Counted from the stretch's first letter, positions 47,401-57,718 are shown. The stretch is DNA of 64,000 nucleotides from Staphylococcus xylosus (GCF_002732165.1 NZ_MRZO01000001.1:558001-622000), one strand, 5' to 3'. Made by a program: numbers and translations. The notes: generated by a model from the sequence alone, not told the origin.

Positions 47401-48744
47401 TTTAACTTTGACAGCGGCAAGCTCAATAATCTTGTCGTATTGGTTAGATAATCCTGTCGTCTCCACGTCAAACACAACATAAGTTGCTGTTTTTAAATTG
47501 CAATCCTTAGGTTTATACGCTATTGGCACTCCGTCATCTACTAGCATACCTTCCATACCATAAATCATTTTAATGCCGTTTTTTTCTGCCGCAGCGTGTG
47601 CATCTGGAAATGCTTGGACAACGTTATGGTCCGTAACAGCAATAGCTTTATGTCCCCACTTAGCAGCTTGGTCTACATATGTAGAAATATTTGGGATACC
47701 ATCCATTTGGCTCATCGAAGTGTGCAAATGGAATTCGACTCTTTTTTCTTCAGATTTATCTTGTTTTGTTGCTTTTTTAATTTCTTCTATGTCTGACATC
47801 ATCATAACTAAATCTCGTACGAAAGTATCTTCTTCTATTCTACCTTGTGCACGCACCCATTTCCCTACGCTTAAAGCTTTAAAATGAGCTAAGTCATCTT
47901 TATTTTTACGCGTGAACATTTTTAATACGAGTGAATCAGTATAGTCTGTCACCTTGATTTCTACAATATGTCGGCCACTTTTCAACTCTTTTAGATTAAT
48001 ATCAAAAATAACACCTTCAACAGCTGCTTTAAACTCTTCTTCAACAATAGAATCAATTGTACGTACGTTCTCAATTTGAATTGGTTTACCAATTTGACAT
48101 TTTGAAACAGCACTTTCGTTATTATCTTGTTGTTTCGCTTTTTCAGCTTTCATTTTTTCTAATTTTTCTGTTGCTTCACGTGCACTCTTTTCATCTTCTT
48201 CTTGTATGTGTGCCTCTAATGATGCTAAATCACCATCGTTTACCGCACTATCAGTTTCAAAAACAACTTTACTTATACTAAATCCACACTGTTGATATGC
48301 TGCAATTAAACTACCGTTACAAGCTTTATCAAAATGATCGCGTTCAACATCGTTTTGGCACATCACTTTTAAAATATCTCCAGACATAATCAAACGCTTC
48401 TGCTTTAATTGGCCTTTAACTTTCGGTGATAACTTTGTTTGATCGATACAATAGCTAAAGTATTTAATCGCATATTCATCTTGATTAGCTTTATCTTTTA
48501 TTGTAATATTGCACTTTACCTCGGCGATTGTTTTGAATTCTTCAGTAATTGCACTTGTGAAAAGTAAGTAATCTTCTATTGTTAAAAAATATGGGAACGT
48601 GATTTGAAATACCCATGAACGATCCACTGCTTTAACATCTACGCGTGTTAATTCACTTTTTGTTAATATTTCAGAATCCAAATGCTCTGCGATTTTAATT
48701 TGGTCAGCTAGGATTTTAAACTTTTCCTCGTTTGTCATTGACAT
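44428..48744 (-). CDS. polC: DNA polymerase III alpha subunit, Gram-positive type PolC
   Basis: Replicative polymerase with built-in proofreading. The 1438-residue protein has an OB-fold region (about 240-320), a PHP domain beginning at EFHLHTSMSQMDG, interrupted by the DEDD exonuclease (DVETTGL through HHRAIYDTEATAY, about 420-590), a zinc-binding segment with CPEC and CESCGC, then the polymerase palm (about 970-1100, DIDLNFSGEYQ) and tandem HhH and C-terminal parts. It ends in QLSIFDM, a likely clamp-binding motif. I place the start at the ATG at 48744, eight bases after GGTGG; the GTG at 48756 is part of that site. Confidence 0.98.
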   Translation of the reverse strand: MSMTNEEKFKILADQIKIAEHLDSEILTKSELTRVDVKAVDRSWVFQITFPYFLTIEDYLLFTSAITEEFKTIAEVKCNITIKDKANQDEYAIKYFSYCIDQTKLSPKVKGQLKQKRLIMSGDILKVMCQNDVERDHFDKACNGSLIAAYQQCGFSISKVVFETDSAVNDGDLASLEAHIQEEDEKSAREATEKLEKMKAEKAKQQDNNESAVSKCQIGKPIQIENVRTIDSIVEEEFKAAVEGVIFDINLKELKSGRHIVEIKVTDYTDSLVLKMFTRKNKDDLAHFKALSVGKWVRAQGRIEEDTFVRDLVMMMSDIEEIKKATKQDKSEEKRVEFHLHTSMSQMDGIPNISTYVDQAAKWGHKAIAVTDHNVVQAFPDAHAAAEKNGIKMIYGMEGMLVDDGVPIAYKPKDCNLKTATYVVFDVETTGLSNQYDKIIELAAVKVKDGEIIDKFERFSNPHERLSETIKNLTHISDDMLVDAPEIEEVLTEFKSWVGDAIFVAHNASFDMGFIDTGYEHVGIGASTNGVIDTLELSRTINTEYGKHGLNFLAKKYGVELTQHHRAIYDTEATAYMFIKMLKQLEELGVHNHQDINTSLTNEDAYKRARPNHVTLIVQNQEGLKNLFKIVSASLVQYYYRTPRIPRSLLDEYREGILVGSACDEGEVFTAVMQKDQSQVERIAKYYDFIEVQPPALYQDLIDRELVRDNETLHEIYNRLIRAGDVNNIPVIATGNAHYLNEHDAIARKILIASQPGNPLNRSTLPEAHFRTTDEMLDELHFLGEEKAYELVIKNTNELADSIERVVPIKDDLYTPRMEGANDEIREMSYNNAKALYGEDLPQIVIDRLEKELESIIGNGFSVIYLISQRLVKKSLNDGYLVGSRGSVGSSFVATMTEITEVNPLPPHYICPECKNSEFFNDGSVGSGFDLPDKKCESCGCDLIKEGQDIPFETFLGFKGDKVPDIDLNFSGEYQPEAHNYTKELFGEDKVFRAGTIGTVAEKTAFGFVKGYLNDQGIHKRGAEIDRLVKGCTGVKRTTGQHPGGIIVVPDYMDIYDFTPVQFPADDQASSWMTTHFDFHSIHDNVLKLDILGHDDPTMIRMLQDLSGIDPKTIPVDDKDTMGIFSSPEPLGVTSEEILCKTGTFGVPEFGTGFVRQMLEDTKPTTFSELVRISGLSHGTDVWLGNAQDLIRSGKCDLASVICCRDDIMVYLMYNGLEPSLAFKTMEFVRKGKGLTDDMVEAMVDNEVPDWYLDSCRKIKYMFPKAHAAAYVLMAVRIAYFKVHYPLYYYASYFTVRASDFDLISMIKDKESIRNTVKDMYSRYMDLAKKEKDTLTVLEIMNEMAQRGYRMQPISLEKSKAFEFIIEGDTLIPPFISVPGLGENVAQRIVEAREEGPFLSKEDLNKKAGLSQKVIEYLDELGSLPNLPDKAQLSIFDM

Positions 48745-49156
48745 GACGATAACCACCTTACTATTAATTACACTGTTTTACTTGTATATTATTAATTACA
48801 TTTTATGACGGTGTATGTATTATTTTTCATTCTCTCTATTATAACTAAATATATTCGAAATTCTAATAGTTCAACTTATTTGATACAATGCATATTTTTA
48901 CAAACAAATAAATAGGAGCGGGACAGAAATCAAAATTTTAAATTTGATTTCATATGCCCGCCCCCACAAGACTGAATAAATATTTAAAAATATCGAAACT
49001 ACTATTTTTAAATATTAAACAGCTACTGTGTATGCTCAAACTTATACACATCAGCATTTAATGCTTTATTTTATTTCAGCCTCATGATTTTTTATAGGCA
49101 TTTTCACCTATTTACATTAGCCATTATAACAAATTGTTATCAACTCTGCTTTCAAA
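48745..49156. other. Intergenic region between polC and proS
   Basis: The 412-base gap contains the repeat-family hairpin at 48915-48965. A TATAAT near 48840 could be the polC -10 but lacks a good -35. No T-box (no TGGNACCGCG-like sequence on either strand) and no ORF. Confidence 0.6.
48915..48965 (-). terminator. GAGCGGGACAG-family hairpin after proS
   Basis: GGAGCGGGACAGAAATCAAA pairs with TTTGATTTC and GCCCGCCCCC to form a long stem with a short T/A loop. On the minus strand the stem runs into CCTATTTATTTG. It is 190 bases past the proS stop. Confidence 0.7.
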
Positions 49157-50857
49157 TTATATATTTGAATATAAGTCATTTACATAATTTGTTAAGTTAT
49201 CAATGTGAACATCTTCACTGTCACCAGTATCACGACGCTTAACCTCAACGATACCTTCGGCAGCATTTTTACCAACAACGACACGTATTGGTAAACCAAT
49301 TAAATCGGCATCATTAAATTTCACACCCGCACGTTCTTTACGGTCATCATATAATACATCAAATTGCTCTTTTAATTGTGTGTAAAGTTGATCCGCTAAC
49401 TCACGTTGATCATCTTTTTTAGGATTAATTGTTATTAAATGTAAATCAAATGGTGTGATTGACTTCGGCCAAATAATACCATTTTCATCATTATTTTGTT
49501 CAACAATCGCACTTAATGTTCTAGAAACACCAATACCATAACAACCCATTAATAGTGGTTTAGCTTTGCCTTGGTTATCTAGGAATGTAGCATTCATACT
49601 TTCTGAATATTTTGTTCCTAGCTTAAATACTTGTCCTACTTCAATACCTTCGGCGAATTGAGCTAAACCTGAACCATCTACTAATGGCTCTCCTTCTAAT
49701 ATAAATCTGAAATCACCATATTCTGTAACTTCAAAATCACGGCCTACATTTGCATTCAATAAATGATAGCCATCTTCATTTGCGCCCACAACGATATTAT
49801 TTAAATCTTGAATGTAATTATCGGCGTAAATCTTAATATCTTTATCGAAAATTGGACCTAAAGAACCTGGTTTTGCACCAAGTAGATTAACAATCTCATC
49901 TTCTGTTGCTAATTCAATGTTATCTGTGGCAAAGTATGCTTTTAATTTAATATCATTAATTTCATGATGACCACGCACTAAGACCATAATGAATTCTCCG
50001 TCTACTTTAAATATCATAGATTTCGTAATTTCATCTAATGGCTTTTCAAGGAATGACGCTAACTCTTGTGCAGTATGGACGTTAGGTGTTTCTATTTTAG
50101 TTAATGGTTTAACCTCATCGTGCTTTTCATTTGGTTGATAAACAACTTCTGCCTTTTCAATATTTGCAGCATAATCACTTTGGTCGCTAAATACAATCGT
50201 ATCTTCGCCAATTTCACTTAATGCCATAAATTCATGCGTATGACTTCCACCAATTGCACCAGAATCAGCAACAACAGGTCTCGCATTAATACCCACTCGT
50301 TTAAAGATGCGACCATATGCATTGTACATATCTTGATATGAGGCATCTAAAGATTCCTCATCAGCATGGAAAGAATAAGCATCTTTCATAATAAATTCTC
50401 TGCCACGTAACAAACCAAAACGTGGGCGTTTTTCATCTCTGTATTTAGATTGAATTTGGAATAAAGTCATAGGTAATTGTTTATAAGATTTTAATTCATC
50501 TCTTACTAAAGAAGTAACTACTTCTTCGTGAGTTGGCCCAAGGGCAAATTCACGACCATTACGATCTTGTAAACGCATGAGTTCCGGTCCGTATGCGCTC
50601 CAACGGCCAGATTCTTTCCATAATTCTGCTTGTTGCAATGCTGGCATTAAGATTTCCACTGCATCAATTCGTTCCATTTCTTCACGAACAACAGCCTCTA
50701 TATTATTTAATACTCTAGCTGCGAGCGGCAAATAACTATATATGCCACTTGTACTTTGTTTGATCAAACCTGCTTTCAATAATAAACGATGACTTAATGC
50801 TTCAGCACCGGCTGGCACTTCTTTCATAGTAGGTATAAATACTTTAGACTGTTTCAT
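49157..50857 (-). CDS. proS: Prolyl-tRNA synthetase
   Basis: Class II aminoacyl-tRNA synthetase of the bacterial type. The 566-residue protein has the core motifs ([40 protein letters not shown]) interrupted by an editing domain (about 225-405) that removes mischarged alanine, then an anticodon-binding domain (about 470-566). The ATG follows a GGGAGAG site. It sits downstream of rseP in the usual order. No T-box leader is seen ahead of it; expression is probably by read-through from rseP. Confidence 0.97.
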   Translation of the reverse strand: MKQSKVFIPTMKEVPAGAEALSHRLLLKAGLIKQSTSGIYSYLPLAARVLNNIEAVVREEMERIDAVEILMPALQQAELWKESGRWSAYGPELMRLQDRNGREFALGPTHEEVVTSLVRDELKSYKQLPMTLFQIQSKYRDEKRPRFGLLRGREFIMKDAYSFHADEESLDASYQDMYNAYGRIFKRVGINARPVVADSGAIGGSHTHEFMALSEIGEDTIVFSDQSDYAANIEKAEVVYQPNEKHDEVKPLTKIETPNVHTAQELASFLEKPLDEITKSMIFKVDGEFIMVLVRGHHEINDIKLKAYFATDNIELATEDEIVNLLGAKPGSLGPIFDKDIKIYADNYIQDLNNIVVGANEDGYHLLNANVGRDFEVTEYGDFRFILEGEPLVDGSGLAQFAEGIEVGQVFKLGTKYSESMNATFLDNQGKAKPLLMGCYGIGVSRTLSAIVEQNNDENGIIWPKSITPFDLHLITINPKKDDQRELADQLYTQLKEQFDVLYDDRKERAGVKFNDADLIGLPIRVVVGKNAAEGIVEVKRRDTGDSEDVHIDNLTNYVNDLYSNI

Positions 50858-50877
50858 TTATATACTTCTCTCCCTCT

Positions 50878-52164
50878 TTATAAAAAATAACGTTGGATAT
50901 CGTTCCAAGTCACTAAGACCATAACGATTAATACAAATACTGCACCTATTGCAATAATAGTTGTTTCTGCTTTTTTATTTACAGGCTTTCTGAATATCGC
51001 TTCGTAAATGACAAATAGTATGCGACCACCGTCTAAAGCAGGTACAGGTAATAAATTCATTAATCCTAAGTTGACACTTAATAATGCCGTCCAAGAAATT
51101 AAGTTTATTATACCAGTTTTAACTACAGAATCGACTGAATGATAGATGCCAACAGGTCCATTCAACATATCAAAGGAGAAATTCCCTGTGAAAATACTAG
51201 CAATCATCCCTACAATTGCAGTGAAGATGATTTTTCCAGCTTCTAGTGTGCGGTCAAATCCTGAAACGATTGGTTTAAATAAAGTATGCTCTGTACTAGC
51301 TGTATAGCCAAATAAATATCTTGTTTGACTCTTATTTTTAGTAACTTTTTGCTCTACTTTTTTAGGTTTTATATCCATCGTATGGGTTTTACCATCACGT
51401 TCTACTGTGACTTTTGTTTTTTTGTCTTTATTCTGTTCAGTAATTTTATCGATATCACTTTTGCCTTCTATTTTTTTACCATCTAATTTCACAATTGTGT
51501 CACCAGATTTAAGTCCTGCTTGAGCCGCCGGAGAACCTTTCATTACTTCATCAACTGAATTCGTCGGTGTACCTTGATAATAAGCTAAACCGATAAATAA
51601 GACTAATGTAAGTAAGAAATTAAACAATGGTCCAGCAAATAACGTTAAGAATTTTTGATAAGGCTTTTTATATGTGAATTGTCTGTCTCTTGGTGCTATT
51701 TGAATTAAACTACCATTTTCTACAAAATATGATTTTTCTGCAATAGGGAAACGATGACGTTCATCATCATAGGCCGTCACACCTTCTACAAACAAGCCGT
51801 CTTTGAAATCACATTGTTTCACTTCCATAGCTTCAATTTGTTGGAATTTGTGTTGGTCATCTAAAATGATATGTGTAATTTCTTCTTTATCATTTAATTT
51901 AATTTTTACGTGCATTCCTGGTTGAACCGGTGGCTCTTCTAGGCCATCCCCTGCCATACGAACATAACCACCTACAGGTAATAGTCGTATTGTATATAAT
52001 GTTTCATTTTTTCTAAAACTAAAAATTTTCGGTCCCATACCGATTGCGAATTCTGGACACATAATCCCTGCTCTTTTAGCAAAAAACATATGACCATATT
52101 CATGCACGGTTACGAGGACACCAAAGACGATTATAAAAGAAATGATTGTTACTAGAAAACTCAA
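50878..52164 (-). CDS. rseP: Site-2 membrane metalloprotease RseP
   Basis: Intramembrane zinc protease that cuts membrane-anchored regulators. The 428-residue protein has the zinc motif HEYGH at 21-25 in the first membrane helix, a PDZ domain (about 205-275, [21 protein letters not shown]), and the second zinc-ligand motif [11 protein letters not shown] near residue 375, then further membrane helices. I use the TTG at 52164 (protein [10 protein letters not shown]), seven bases after GAGGTG; the ATG at 52179 overlaps the site. It lies between cdsA and proS as usual but has a gap with two hairpins in front. Confidence 0.95.
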   Translation of the reverse strand: MSFLVTIISFIIVFGVLVTVHEYGHMFFAKRAGIMCPEFAIGMGPKIFSFRKNETLYTIRLLPVGGYVRMAGDGLEEPPVQPGMHVKIKLNDKEEITHIILDDQHKFQQIEAMEVKQCDFKDGLFVEGVTAYDDERHRFPIAEKSYFVENGSLIQIAPRDRQFTYKKPYQKFLTLFAGPLFNFLLTLVLFIGLAYYQGTPTNSVDEVMKGSPAAQAGLKSGDTIVKLDGKKIEGKSDIDKITEQNKDKKTKVTVERDGKTHTMDIKPKKVEQKVTKNKSQTRYLFGYTASTEHTLFKPIVSGFDRTLEAGKIIFTAIVGMIASIFTGNFSFDMLNGPVGIYHSVDSVVKTGIINLISWTALLSVNLGLMNLLPVPALDGGRILFVIYEAIFRKPVNKKAETTIIAIGAVFVLIVMVLVTWNDIQRYFL

Positions 52165-52394
52165 TTTGATACACCTCATATATTCTTAATAAATTAACTA
52201 CGTTTAACTTTAAAAACTAACGATTTCAAGTTTACTGTTCGCACTACAGATTACAAAATTATAACACAATAATGCTAACTGACACACGTAACTATTATAT
52301 AACATTGTAGTCGTTTTTTACGTAAAAACATATCAGCTTATAATTTAGCTTTATTTAATTCCTCAGAGCTATGATTATGGATTAATATTCAACT

Positions 52395-52448
52395 AATTTA
52401 ACTTAATACTATATTTCACGATAGCAAAATATAGTATTAAGTTAAATT
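52395..52448. repeat. Perfect 22-bp inverted repeat upstream of rseP
   Basis: The 22-base arms at 52395-52416 and 52427-52448 are exact complements, with a 10-base loop. They start AATTTAACTTAATACTATAT and end with the complement of the same. The stem is almost entirely A/T. It is far longer than needed for a terminator. Confidence 0.85.
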
Positions 52449-52462
52449 CTTTAGATTTATTA

Positions 52463-52524
52463 AAGGAGTTAAGAATCATATTAACTGTATGCTTTGCGCA
52501 GTTACTCCAATTCATTAACTCCTT
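52463..52524 (-). terminator. Compound hairpin after cdsA
   Basis: AAGGAGTTAA (52463-52472) pairs with TTAACTCCTT (52515-52524), extended by GAAT/ATTC, with an inner AACTG/CAGTT stem in the 42-base loop. On the minus strand only TTTAATAAA follows, so it may work less well as a terminator. It lies 37 bases past the cdsA stop. Confidence 0.65.
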
Positions 52525-52560
52525 GTATATGATTTATAAAATTTTAAAAAGCAAATATGT

Positions 52561-53343
52561 TTAGCTTTGAATTAATAATATGTTCAATAAAGGCAATACA
52601 AACATAAAACTATCAAATCTATCTAAAATACCACCATGTCCCGGGAGGATTCTACCTGAATCTTTAACACCAAAATGACGTTTAAAACCAGATTCAACAA
52701 GATCTCCCAATTGTCCGAACATACTTAAAATGATTGTAACTATAATTAATAACCAAATAGCTATATTAAAATCAACAAATTGCAGCATTACAAGCGGTAC
52801 AATAATACTACAAATTAATCCGCCAATAAAACCTTCTATCGTTTTATTAGGACTGATAACTGGCCATAACTTATGTTTGCCCATCAATCTACCAAAAATA
52901 TAAGCCCCTGTATCAGTTAGCCACACAACTAAAAATGCAAATAATATAAAATGTAAGCCTTCTGAGCGAGTTTCATATAAATACATAAACCCAATACCAA
53001 CGTATGCAATTGACATAAGGCAGAAAGCTGCATCCATAAAGCTAAATCTATTTTTAGATAGTACAGTATAGCTTAATAATATAAAACTCATAGCTATTAA
53101 AGATTTCAATTGGAAATTATTAACCCAGTCACCCGCCTCTTGAGGCAACATAATAATTAAAATACCTAATGCACTTATAATACCTGGTATCGATAAGAAC
53201 TTAATCATATTCATATTAAGCAATTCTTTTAGAGCTATAAAAGCTAATAAATATGAAAATAGCATTAGAATAAAGCCGCCCTTTAGTAATACAGGGAGAA
53301 AAATGATAAGTGCTATGATTGCTGTTAAAGTTCTAACTTTCAT
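52561..53343 (-). CDS. cdsA: Phosphatidate cytidylyltransferase
   Basis: Makes CDP-diacylglycerol, the precursor of phosphatidylglycerol and cardiolipin. The 260-residue protein is an integral membrane protein with about seven to eight helices. The CTP-transferase signature is seen at the C-terminus: [22 protein letters not shown] followed by LDRFDS, containing the metal-binding aspartates. The ATG follows AGGAGA. It is encoded directly after uppS, 17 bases away, and feeds PgsA, whose gene is at 20233. Confidence 0.96.
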   Translation of the reverse strand: MKVRTLTAIIALIIFLPVLLKGGFILMLFSYLLAFIALKELLNMNMIKFLSIPGIISALGILIIMLPQEAGDWVNNFQLKSLIAMSFILLSYTVLSKNRFSFMDAAFCLMSIAYVGIGFMYLYETRSEGLHFILFAFLVVWLTDTGAYIFGRLMGKHKLWPVISPNKTIEGFIGGLICSIIVPLVMLQFVDFNIAIWLLIIVTIILSMFGQLGDLVESGFKRHFGVKDSGRILPGHGGILDRFDSFMFVLPLLNILLIQS

Positions 53344-53360
53344 ACTAATCTCCTAACTAT

Positions 53361-54122
53361 TTATAACCCACCAAAGCGACGTTGGCGTGATTGATAAATT
53401 TTAATACAATTTATTAATTCTTCCTTATTAAAGTCTGGCCATAATTTTTCGTTAAAAATAAATTCACTATACGATACTTGCCAGATAAGGAAATTACTAA
53501 TTCTTTGTTCTCCTGAAGTTCTTATCAAAAGATCTGGGTCAGGATATGCATGAGTCATCAAATGCTCATCAATCATTTGTTCAGTGATTTCATCACTTGA
53601 TAAACCTTTAGCAGTTAATTGGTCATAGATTTTTTTCACACTGTTTACAATTTCGGCACGTCCACCATAGTTCATAGCAAAGATTAATTTTAAGCCTGTA
53701 TTATGTTTAGTATCTTCTTTCGCTTTAGCTATTGCTTTAAGTGTAGAATTTGGCAAATGTTCCAAAAAGCCAATTGTCTCTACTTTAACATTATTTTCTA
53801 TCAATTCCGGTAGAAAAGTTTTTAAAAATGTACCTGGTAAGCTCATAATATAGTTAACTTCATTTTCCGGTCTTGACCAATTTTCTGTAGAGAATGCATA
53901 TAATGTTAAGTATTTAATTCCTAGATCACTGGCTACTTTAGTGATGTTTTTAACGGTTTGTGTACCTTGGTAATGACCTTTAATTCTAGGCAATTTCCTT
54001 TGCTTCGCCCAACGACCATTACCATCCATTATGATTGCAACATGTTCAGGTATATTATGTAAATCCAATTCAAAATCGGATTGGTTAGGCTGATTTTTCT
54101 TCTTATTTAACTTTTTAAACAT
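53361..54122 (-). CDS. uppS: Undecaprenyl diphosphate synthase (cis-prenyltransferase)
   Basis: Makes undecaprenyl diphosphate, the lipid carrier for peptidoglycan and teichoic acid precursors. The 253-residue protein has the catalytic IMDGNGRWAKQRKLPRIKGH and the later AFSTENWSRP and DLLIRTSGEQRISNFL motifs. I use the ATG at 54122 (MFKKLNKKKNQPNQ), seven bases after GGAGG. The first 25 residues are basic and Asn/Gln-rich, an extension usual for staphylococci. It lies ahead of cdsA. Confidence 0.97.
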   Translation of the reverse strand: MFKKLNKKKNQPNQSDFELDLHNIPEHVAIIMDGNGRWAKQRKLPRIKGHYQGTQTVKNITKVASDLGIKYLTLYAFSTENWSRPENEVNYIMSLPGTFLKTFLPELIENNVKVETIGFLEHLPNSTLKAIAKAKEDTKHNTGLKLIFAMNYGGRAEIVNSVKKIYDQLTAKGLSSDEITEQMIDEHLMTHAYPDPDLLIRTSGEQRISNFLIWQVSYSEFIFNEKLWPDFNKEELINCIKIYQSRQRRFGGL

Positions 54123-54229
54123 GGTATTTCCTCCGAGCGTGATCATCTATGTTTATTATAATAGGTTCTAAATGCAATTATCTACCATTTTATCATAATA
54201 GATAGGTGCATTGAATAAACAAATAAAAA

Positions 54230-54259
54230 AACTGTACCAAAGTCTGATTTGATACAGTT
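54230..54259 (-). terminator. Terminator-like hairpin after frr
   Basis: AACTGTACCAAA (54230-54241) pairs with TTTGATACAGTT (54248-54259) with one mismatch and a 6-base loop. On the minus strand it runs into a seven-T stretch. It lies 93 bases past the frr stop and before uppS. Confidence 0.8.
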
Positions 54260-54351
54260 CAGATAAAATATGATAAACCTCTGATTCTTGAATTCCGCTG
54301 ATTAAATCTAACAACAGAAGTGAAGCGAAGTCTTACCATTCATTACCATGT

Positions 54352-54906
54352 TTATACTGACATAATATCTTGTTCTTTTTCTTCTAACAATTTATCGATT
54401 TCTTTAATTGAATCGTCAGTGAGCTTTTGTACATCTGCTGTTTGTGATTTTAAATCATCTTCAGTGATGTCAGCATTTTTTTGTTGTTTTTTAAGTTCGT
54501 CATTAGCATCACGACGTACATTTCTAACAGCTACTTTAGCATCTTCGCCAATTTTCTTAACATCTTTCACTAAGTCTTTACGACGTTCCTCTGTTAAAGC
54601 AGGAATACTTATACGAATAACTTCGCCATCACTCGAAGGATTGACACCTAAGTTTGCAGCATTGATTGCTTTTTCAATGTTGCCTACAGATGATTTGTCA
54701 TATGGCGCAATTACTAATAAACGTGCTTCTGGCACACTGATGCTTGCAAGTTGTTGTACAGGCGTAGGCGCACCATAATAGTCAACAGTTACACCGTTTA
54801 ATAAATTTGAGTTAGCTCTACCTGCACTGATATTAGCTAATTCTCTAGAAAGATTATCTACAGATTTTTGCATTTTTGATTTCGTGTCATTTATAATGTC
54901 ACTCAT
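54352..54906 (-). CDS. frr: Ribosome recycling factor
   Basis: With EF-G it splits the ribosome after termination. The 184-residue length is standard, and typical segments are [36 protein letters not shown] and [21 protein letters not shown] use the ATG at 54906 ([11 protein letters not shown]), seven bases after GAGGTG. It follows pyrH by about 17 bases, the usual rpsB-tsf-pyrH-frr order. Confidence 0.97.
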   Translation of the reverse strand: MSDIINDTKSKMQKSVDNLSRELANISAGRANSNLLNGVTVDYYGAPTPVQQLASISVPEARLLVIAPYDKSSVGNIEKAINAANLGVNPSSDGEVIRISIPALTEERRKDLVKDVKKIGEDAKVAVRNVRRDANDELKKQQKNADITEDDLKSQTADVQKLTDDSIKEIDKLLEEKEQDIMSV

Positions 54907-54923
54907 AGTCATACACCTCTAAA

Positions 54924-55646
54924 TTATTTTGTAATTAACGTTCCTATTTTTTCACCCATAACAGCACGTTTAATATTGCCTTCTTCTGTTATCGAGAATA
55001 CATTCAATGGAATATTATTATCCATACAGAATGATGAAGCCGTTGAATCCATGACTTGTAAACCTTCTTGTAACATTTGAATATGTGTTAAATGTTCATA
55101 CTTAATTGCATTTTGATCTACTTTTGGATCGGCAGAGTATACACCGTCAACGTTATTTTTACCCATTAAGATAACATCAGCTTCAACTTCAGCTGCACGT
55201 AATGCTGCTGTAGTATCAGTAGAGAAGTAAGGGTTCCCTATACCAGCCGCAAAAATTACAACACGTTTCTTTTCTAAATGTCTAATTGCACGGCGACGAA
55301 TATATGGTTCCGCAACTTGTTTCATCTCAATTGATGTTAAGACGCGTGTATCGCACTCTAATTGTTCAAGGCTATCTTGTAATGCTAATGCATTCATAAC
55401 CGTAGCTAACATACCCATGTAGTCAGCAGTACCACGATCCATGCCTAAGTCACTACCAGTTTTACCTCTCCAAATATTGCCTCCACCAACGATAACAGCA
55501 ATTTCACAATCCATTTTTGCTACTTCAGCTACTTGTTTTGCAACACTTTTAATTATAATTGGGTTGATTCCAAACCCATCGTCACCTGCTAGTGCTTCGC
55601 CACTTAATTTTAATACAACACGTTCGTATTTAGAAGTTTGAGCCAT
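54924..55646 (-). CDS. pyrH: Uridylate kinase
   Basis: Phosphorylates UMP to UDP, is activated by GTP and inhibited by UTP. The 240-residue protein shows the amino-acid-kinase fold: [21 protein letters not shown], then [20 protein letters not shown] use the ATG at 55646 ([17 protein letters not shown]), eight bases after AGAGAGG; the longer reading to 55712 overlaps the leader hairpin. It lies between tsf and frr, separated from tsf by a long hairpin. Confidence 0.97.
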   Translation of the reverse strand: MAQTSKYERVVLKLSGEALAGDDGFGINPIIIKSVAKQVAEVAKMDCEIAVIVGGGNIWRGKTGSDLGMDRGTADYMGMLATVMNALALQDSLEQLECDTRVLTSIEMKQVAEPYIRRRAIRHLEKKRVVIFAAGIGNPYFSTDTTAALRAAEVEADVILMGKNNVDGVYSADPKVDQNAIKYEHLTHIQMLQEGLQVMDSTASSFCMDNNIPLNVFSITEEGNIKRAVMGEKIGTLITK

Positions 55647-55687
55647 TGTCTTATCCTCTCTATTGTAAAATATGTAATTATACAAGT

Positions 55688-55757
55688 AAAGAAGACACAA
55701 TAGGTCTTCCAATACAAAAGTGAATCTTTCATACGGAGCACAAAAGGTGTCTTCTTT
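55688..55757 (-). terminator. Long-loop hairpin after tsf
   Basis: AAAGAAGACAC (55688-55698) and GTGTCTTCTTT (55747-55757) form a perfect 11-bp stem with a 48-base loop. On the minus strand only a weak T-rich stretch (CTTCTTTACTTG) follows, so termination may be partial. It lies 21 bases past the tsf stop. Confidence 0.68.
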
Positions 55758-55777
55758 CTTGTTTTAACTATGAAAAA

Positions 55778-56656
55778 TTATTTCATTTGTCCTTTAACTT
55801 CGTCAGCAAAGTTTTCTTCACGTTTTTCCATACCTTCGCCTACTTCATAACGTACGAAGTCAACAAGTTTACCACCTTTAGATTTTAAGAAAGCTTCAAC
55901 TGTTTGATCAGGATCTTTTACAAAGTTTTGGTCAACCGCACAAATTTCTTGTAAATATTTACGTAAACGACCTTCTACCATTTTTTCAACAATTTTTTCT
56001 GGTTTACCTTCATTTAAAGCTTGTTGTTTTAATACTTCTCTTTCGTGATTAATTTCATCTTCACTTACTTGTTCAGATGAAACATATTTAGGGTTGATTG
56101 CAGCAATGTGCATAGCTACATCTTTAGCAGCTTCTTCTTCAGTTGAACCTTCAACTACAGTTAACACACCAATGCGTCCGCCCATGTGTAAGTATGCACC
56201 AAATGAATCGTTATCAGTTTTAGTTCTGATAGCAAAACGACGGATACTTAATTTTTCACCGATTGTAGAGATAGCTTCTTTAACACGTTGGTCAACTGAT
56301 TTACCATCTGTTAATTCAGTTTCTAATAAAGCTTCTACAGATTCAGCTTTTGTATCCAATACTTGGATAGCAATTTCTTTCACTAATTGTTGGAATCCTT
56401 CGTTACGAGCTACGAAGTCAGTTTCTGAATTAATTTCTACAATTGCTGCTTCGTTCCCTCTTGCTTCAACGTGTACTAAACCTTCTGCCGCAATACGGTC
56501 AGATTTTTTAGCAGCTTTAGCAATACCTTTTTCACGTAGGAAGTCTACTGCTTTATCGATGTCACCATCAGTTTCTGTTAACGCTTTTTTACAATCCATC
56601 ATGCCAGCGCCAGTTTTTTCACGTAATTCTTTTACAAGTTTAGCTGAAATTGCCAT
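55778..56656 (-). CDS. tsf: Elongation factor Ts
   Basis: Nucleotide exchange factor for EF-Tu. The 292-residue protein begins [26 protein letters not shown], the UBA-type N-terminal domain followed by the EF-Tu-contacting TDFVARN segment. The ATG at 56656 is eight bases after GGAGG. It follows rpsB after 93 bases, with a terminator-like hairpin in between that probably lowers tsf expression relative to rpsB or is read through. Confidence 0.98.
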   Translation of the reverse strand: MAISAKLVKELREKTGAGMMDCKKALTETDGDIDKAVDFLREKGIAKAAKKSDRIAAEGLVHVEARGNEAAIVEINSETDFVARNEGFQQLVKEIAIQVLDTKAESVEALLETELTDGKSVDQRVKEAISTIGEKLSIRRFAIRTKTDNDSFGAYLHMGGRIGVLTVVEGSTEEEAAKDVAMHIAAINPKYVSSEQVSEDEINHEREVLKQQALNEGKPEKIVEKMVEGRLRKYLQEICAVDQNFVKDPDQTVEAFLKSKGGKLVDFVRYEVGEGMEKREENFADEVKGQMK

Positions 56657-56704
56657 TTCATATTCCTCCATTATTTAATGAATTTTATTATATTTATTTT
56701 AAAA

Positions 56705-56735
56705 AAAGGTGATAAGCTTATATATCTTATCACCC
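56705..56735 (-). terminator. Attenuating terminator between rpsB and tsf
   Basis: AAGGTGATAAG (about 56706-56716) and CTTATCACC (about 56726-56734) form a stem with a short loop, followed on the minus strand by seven Ts. Its position between two co-expressed genes suggests partial termination. Confidence 0.82.
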
Positions 56736-56749
56736 ATTTTACATTATTC

Positions 56750-57538
56750 TTAGTTTGATTCAACAGAAGTGTTTTCTTCAGTTGTTTCTGCTTCAGTAGC
56801 TTCAGTTGATTCGTTTAAATCAATGTTTTGTTCAGCTGCTACTTCTTCATTTGATACACCTTGTTGACCTTCTAAGATTGCATCTGCCATTTTACCAGTT
56901 AATAATTTAACTGCACGAATAGCATCATCGTTTGCAGGGATAACGTAATCAATTTCATCTGGATCACAGTTAGTGTCTACAATACCAACGATTGGGATGT
57001 GTAATTTACGTGCTTCAGCAATTGCGTTGCGCTCTTTACGAGGATCAACTACAAATAATGCTTGAGGCATAGATTTCATATCACGAATTCCGCCTAAGAA
57101 TTTAATTAAACGGTCATATTCTTTTTTAAGTTCTACAACTTCTTTTTTAGGTAATACTTCGAATAAGCCATCTTCTTCCATTTTTTCAATTTCAGAGATA
57201 CGTTTGATACGTTTAGAAATTGTTTTATAGTTAGTTAAGATTCCGCCTAACCATCTTTGGTTTACGTAAAATTGACCAGCACGTTCTGCTTCAGATTTAA
57301 CTGAATCTTGTGCTTGTTTCTTAGTACCAACGAATAAAACTTTTCCGCCATCTTCTGATACTTGTTTAATGAAGTTATAAGCTTCTTCTACTTTTTTCAC
57401 TGTTTTTTGTAAATCGATAATGTAAATACCGTTTCTTTCAGTGAAGATATATCTTTTCATTTTTGGGTTCCAACGGCGTGTTTGGTGACCGAAGTGAACA
57501 CCTGCTTCTAGCAATTGTTTCATTGAAATTACTGCCAT
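56750..57538 (-). CDS. rpsB: 30S ribosomal protein S2
   Basis: Late-assembling small-subunit protein. The 262-residue protein begins [20 protein letters not shown] and has [12 protein letters not shown] and [11 protein letters not shown] typical of S2. The C-terminal 30 residues are an acidic tail ([18 protein letters not shown]) longer than needed for the fold. The ATG follows AGGAGG by nine bases. It has its own promoter about 120 bases upstream, after the codY terminator. Confidence 0.98.
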   Translation of the reverse strand: MAVISMKQLLEAGVHFGHQTRRWNPKMKRYIFTERNGIYIIDLQKTVKKVEEAYNFIKQVSEDGGKVLFVGTKKQAQDSVKSEAERAGQFYVNQRWLGGILTNYKTISKRIKRISEIEKMEEDGLFEVLPKKEVVELKKEYDRLIKFLGGIRDMKSMPQALFVVDPRKERNAIAEARKLHIPIVGIVDTNCDPDEIDYVIPANDDAIRAVKLLTGKMADAILEGQQGVSNEEVAAEQNIDLNESTEATEAETTEENTSVESN

Positions 57539-57660
57539 AATAAAATTCCTCCTATTGGTTTTTTACCTCCACAAAAAGCTCATATAAACACGACACAAAA
57601 TATGTCGCACCCTTTATACTTTCACTTTTTATGTGTGTATTGGCTTCATAGCCGTCAATA

Positions 57661-57689
57661 AATATAACATATACATTATTATAAATCAA
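57661..57689 (-). promoter_or_regulatory. rpsB promoter
   Basis: On the minus strand TTGATT (57684-57689) and TATATT (57661-57666) are 17 bases apart. The leader of about 115 bases contains two small hairpins (GGCT/AGCC and GCGACA/TGTCGT) that might be involved in r-protein autoregulation. Confidence 0.68.
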
Positions 57690-57718
57690 TACTTTCAAAC
57701 TACTATTTTAAACAATAA

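Larger units (their letters stand above)
52165..52560. other. Intergenic region between rseP and cdsA
   Basis: The 396-base gap contains a perfect 22-bp inverted repeat (52395-52448), a compound hairpin (52463-52524) and two TATAAT boxes on the minus strand that could belong to an rseP promoter, without good -35 partners. No ORF. Confidence 0.65.

Noticed and set aside
48745-49156. A T-box leader near proS
   Set aside because: proS is preceded by rseP, not by this gap, and no T-box consensus is visible on either strand.
54320-54778. A 152-residue open frame on the plus strand
   Set aside because: It is the reverse complement of frr; no independent signals.
56094-56678. A 194-residue open frame on the plus strand
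   Set aside because: It is opposite tsf, which is certain, and lacks a ribosome site.
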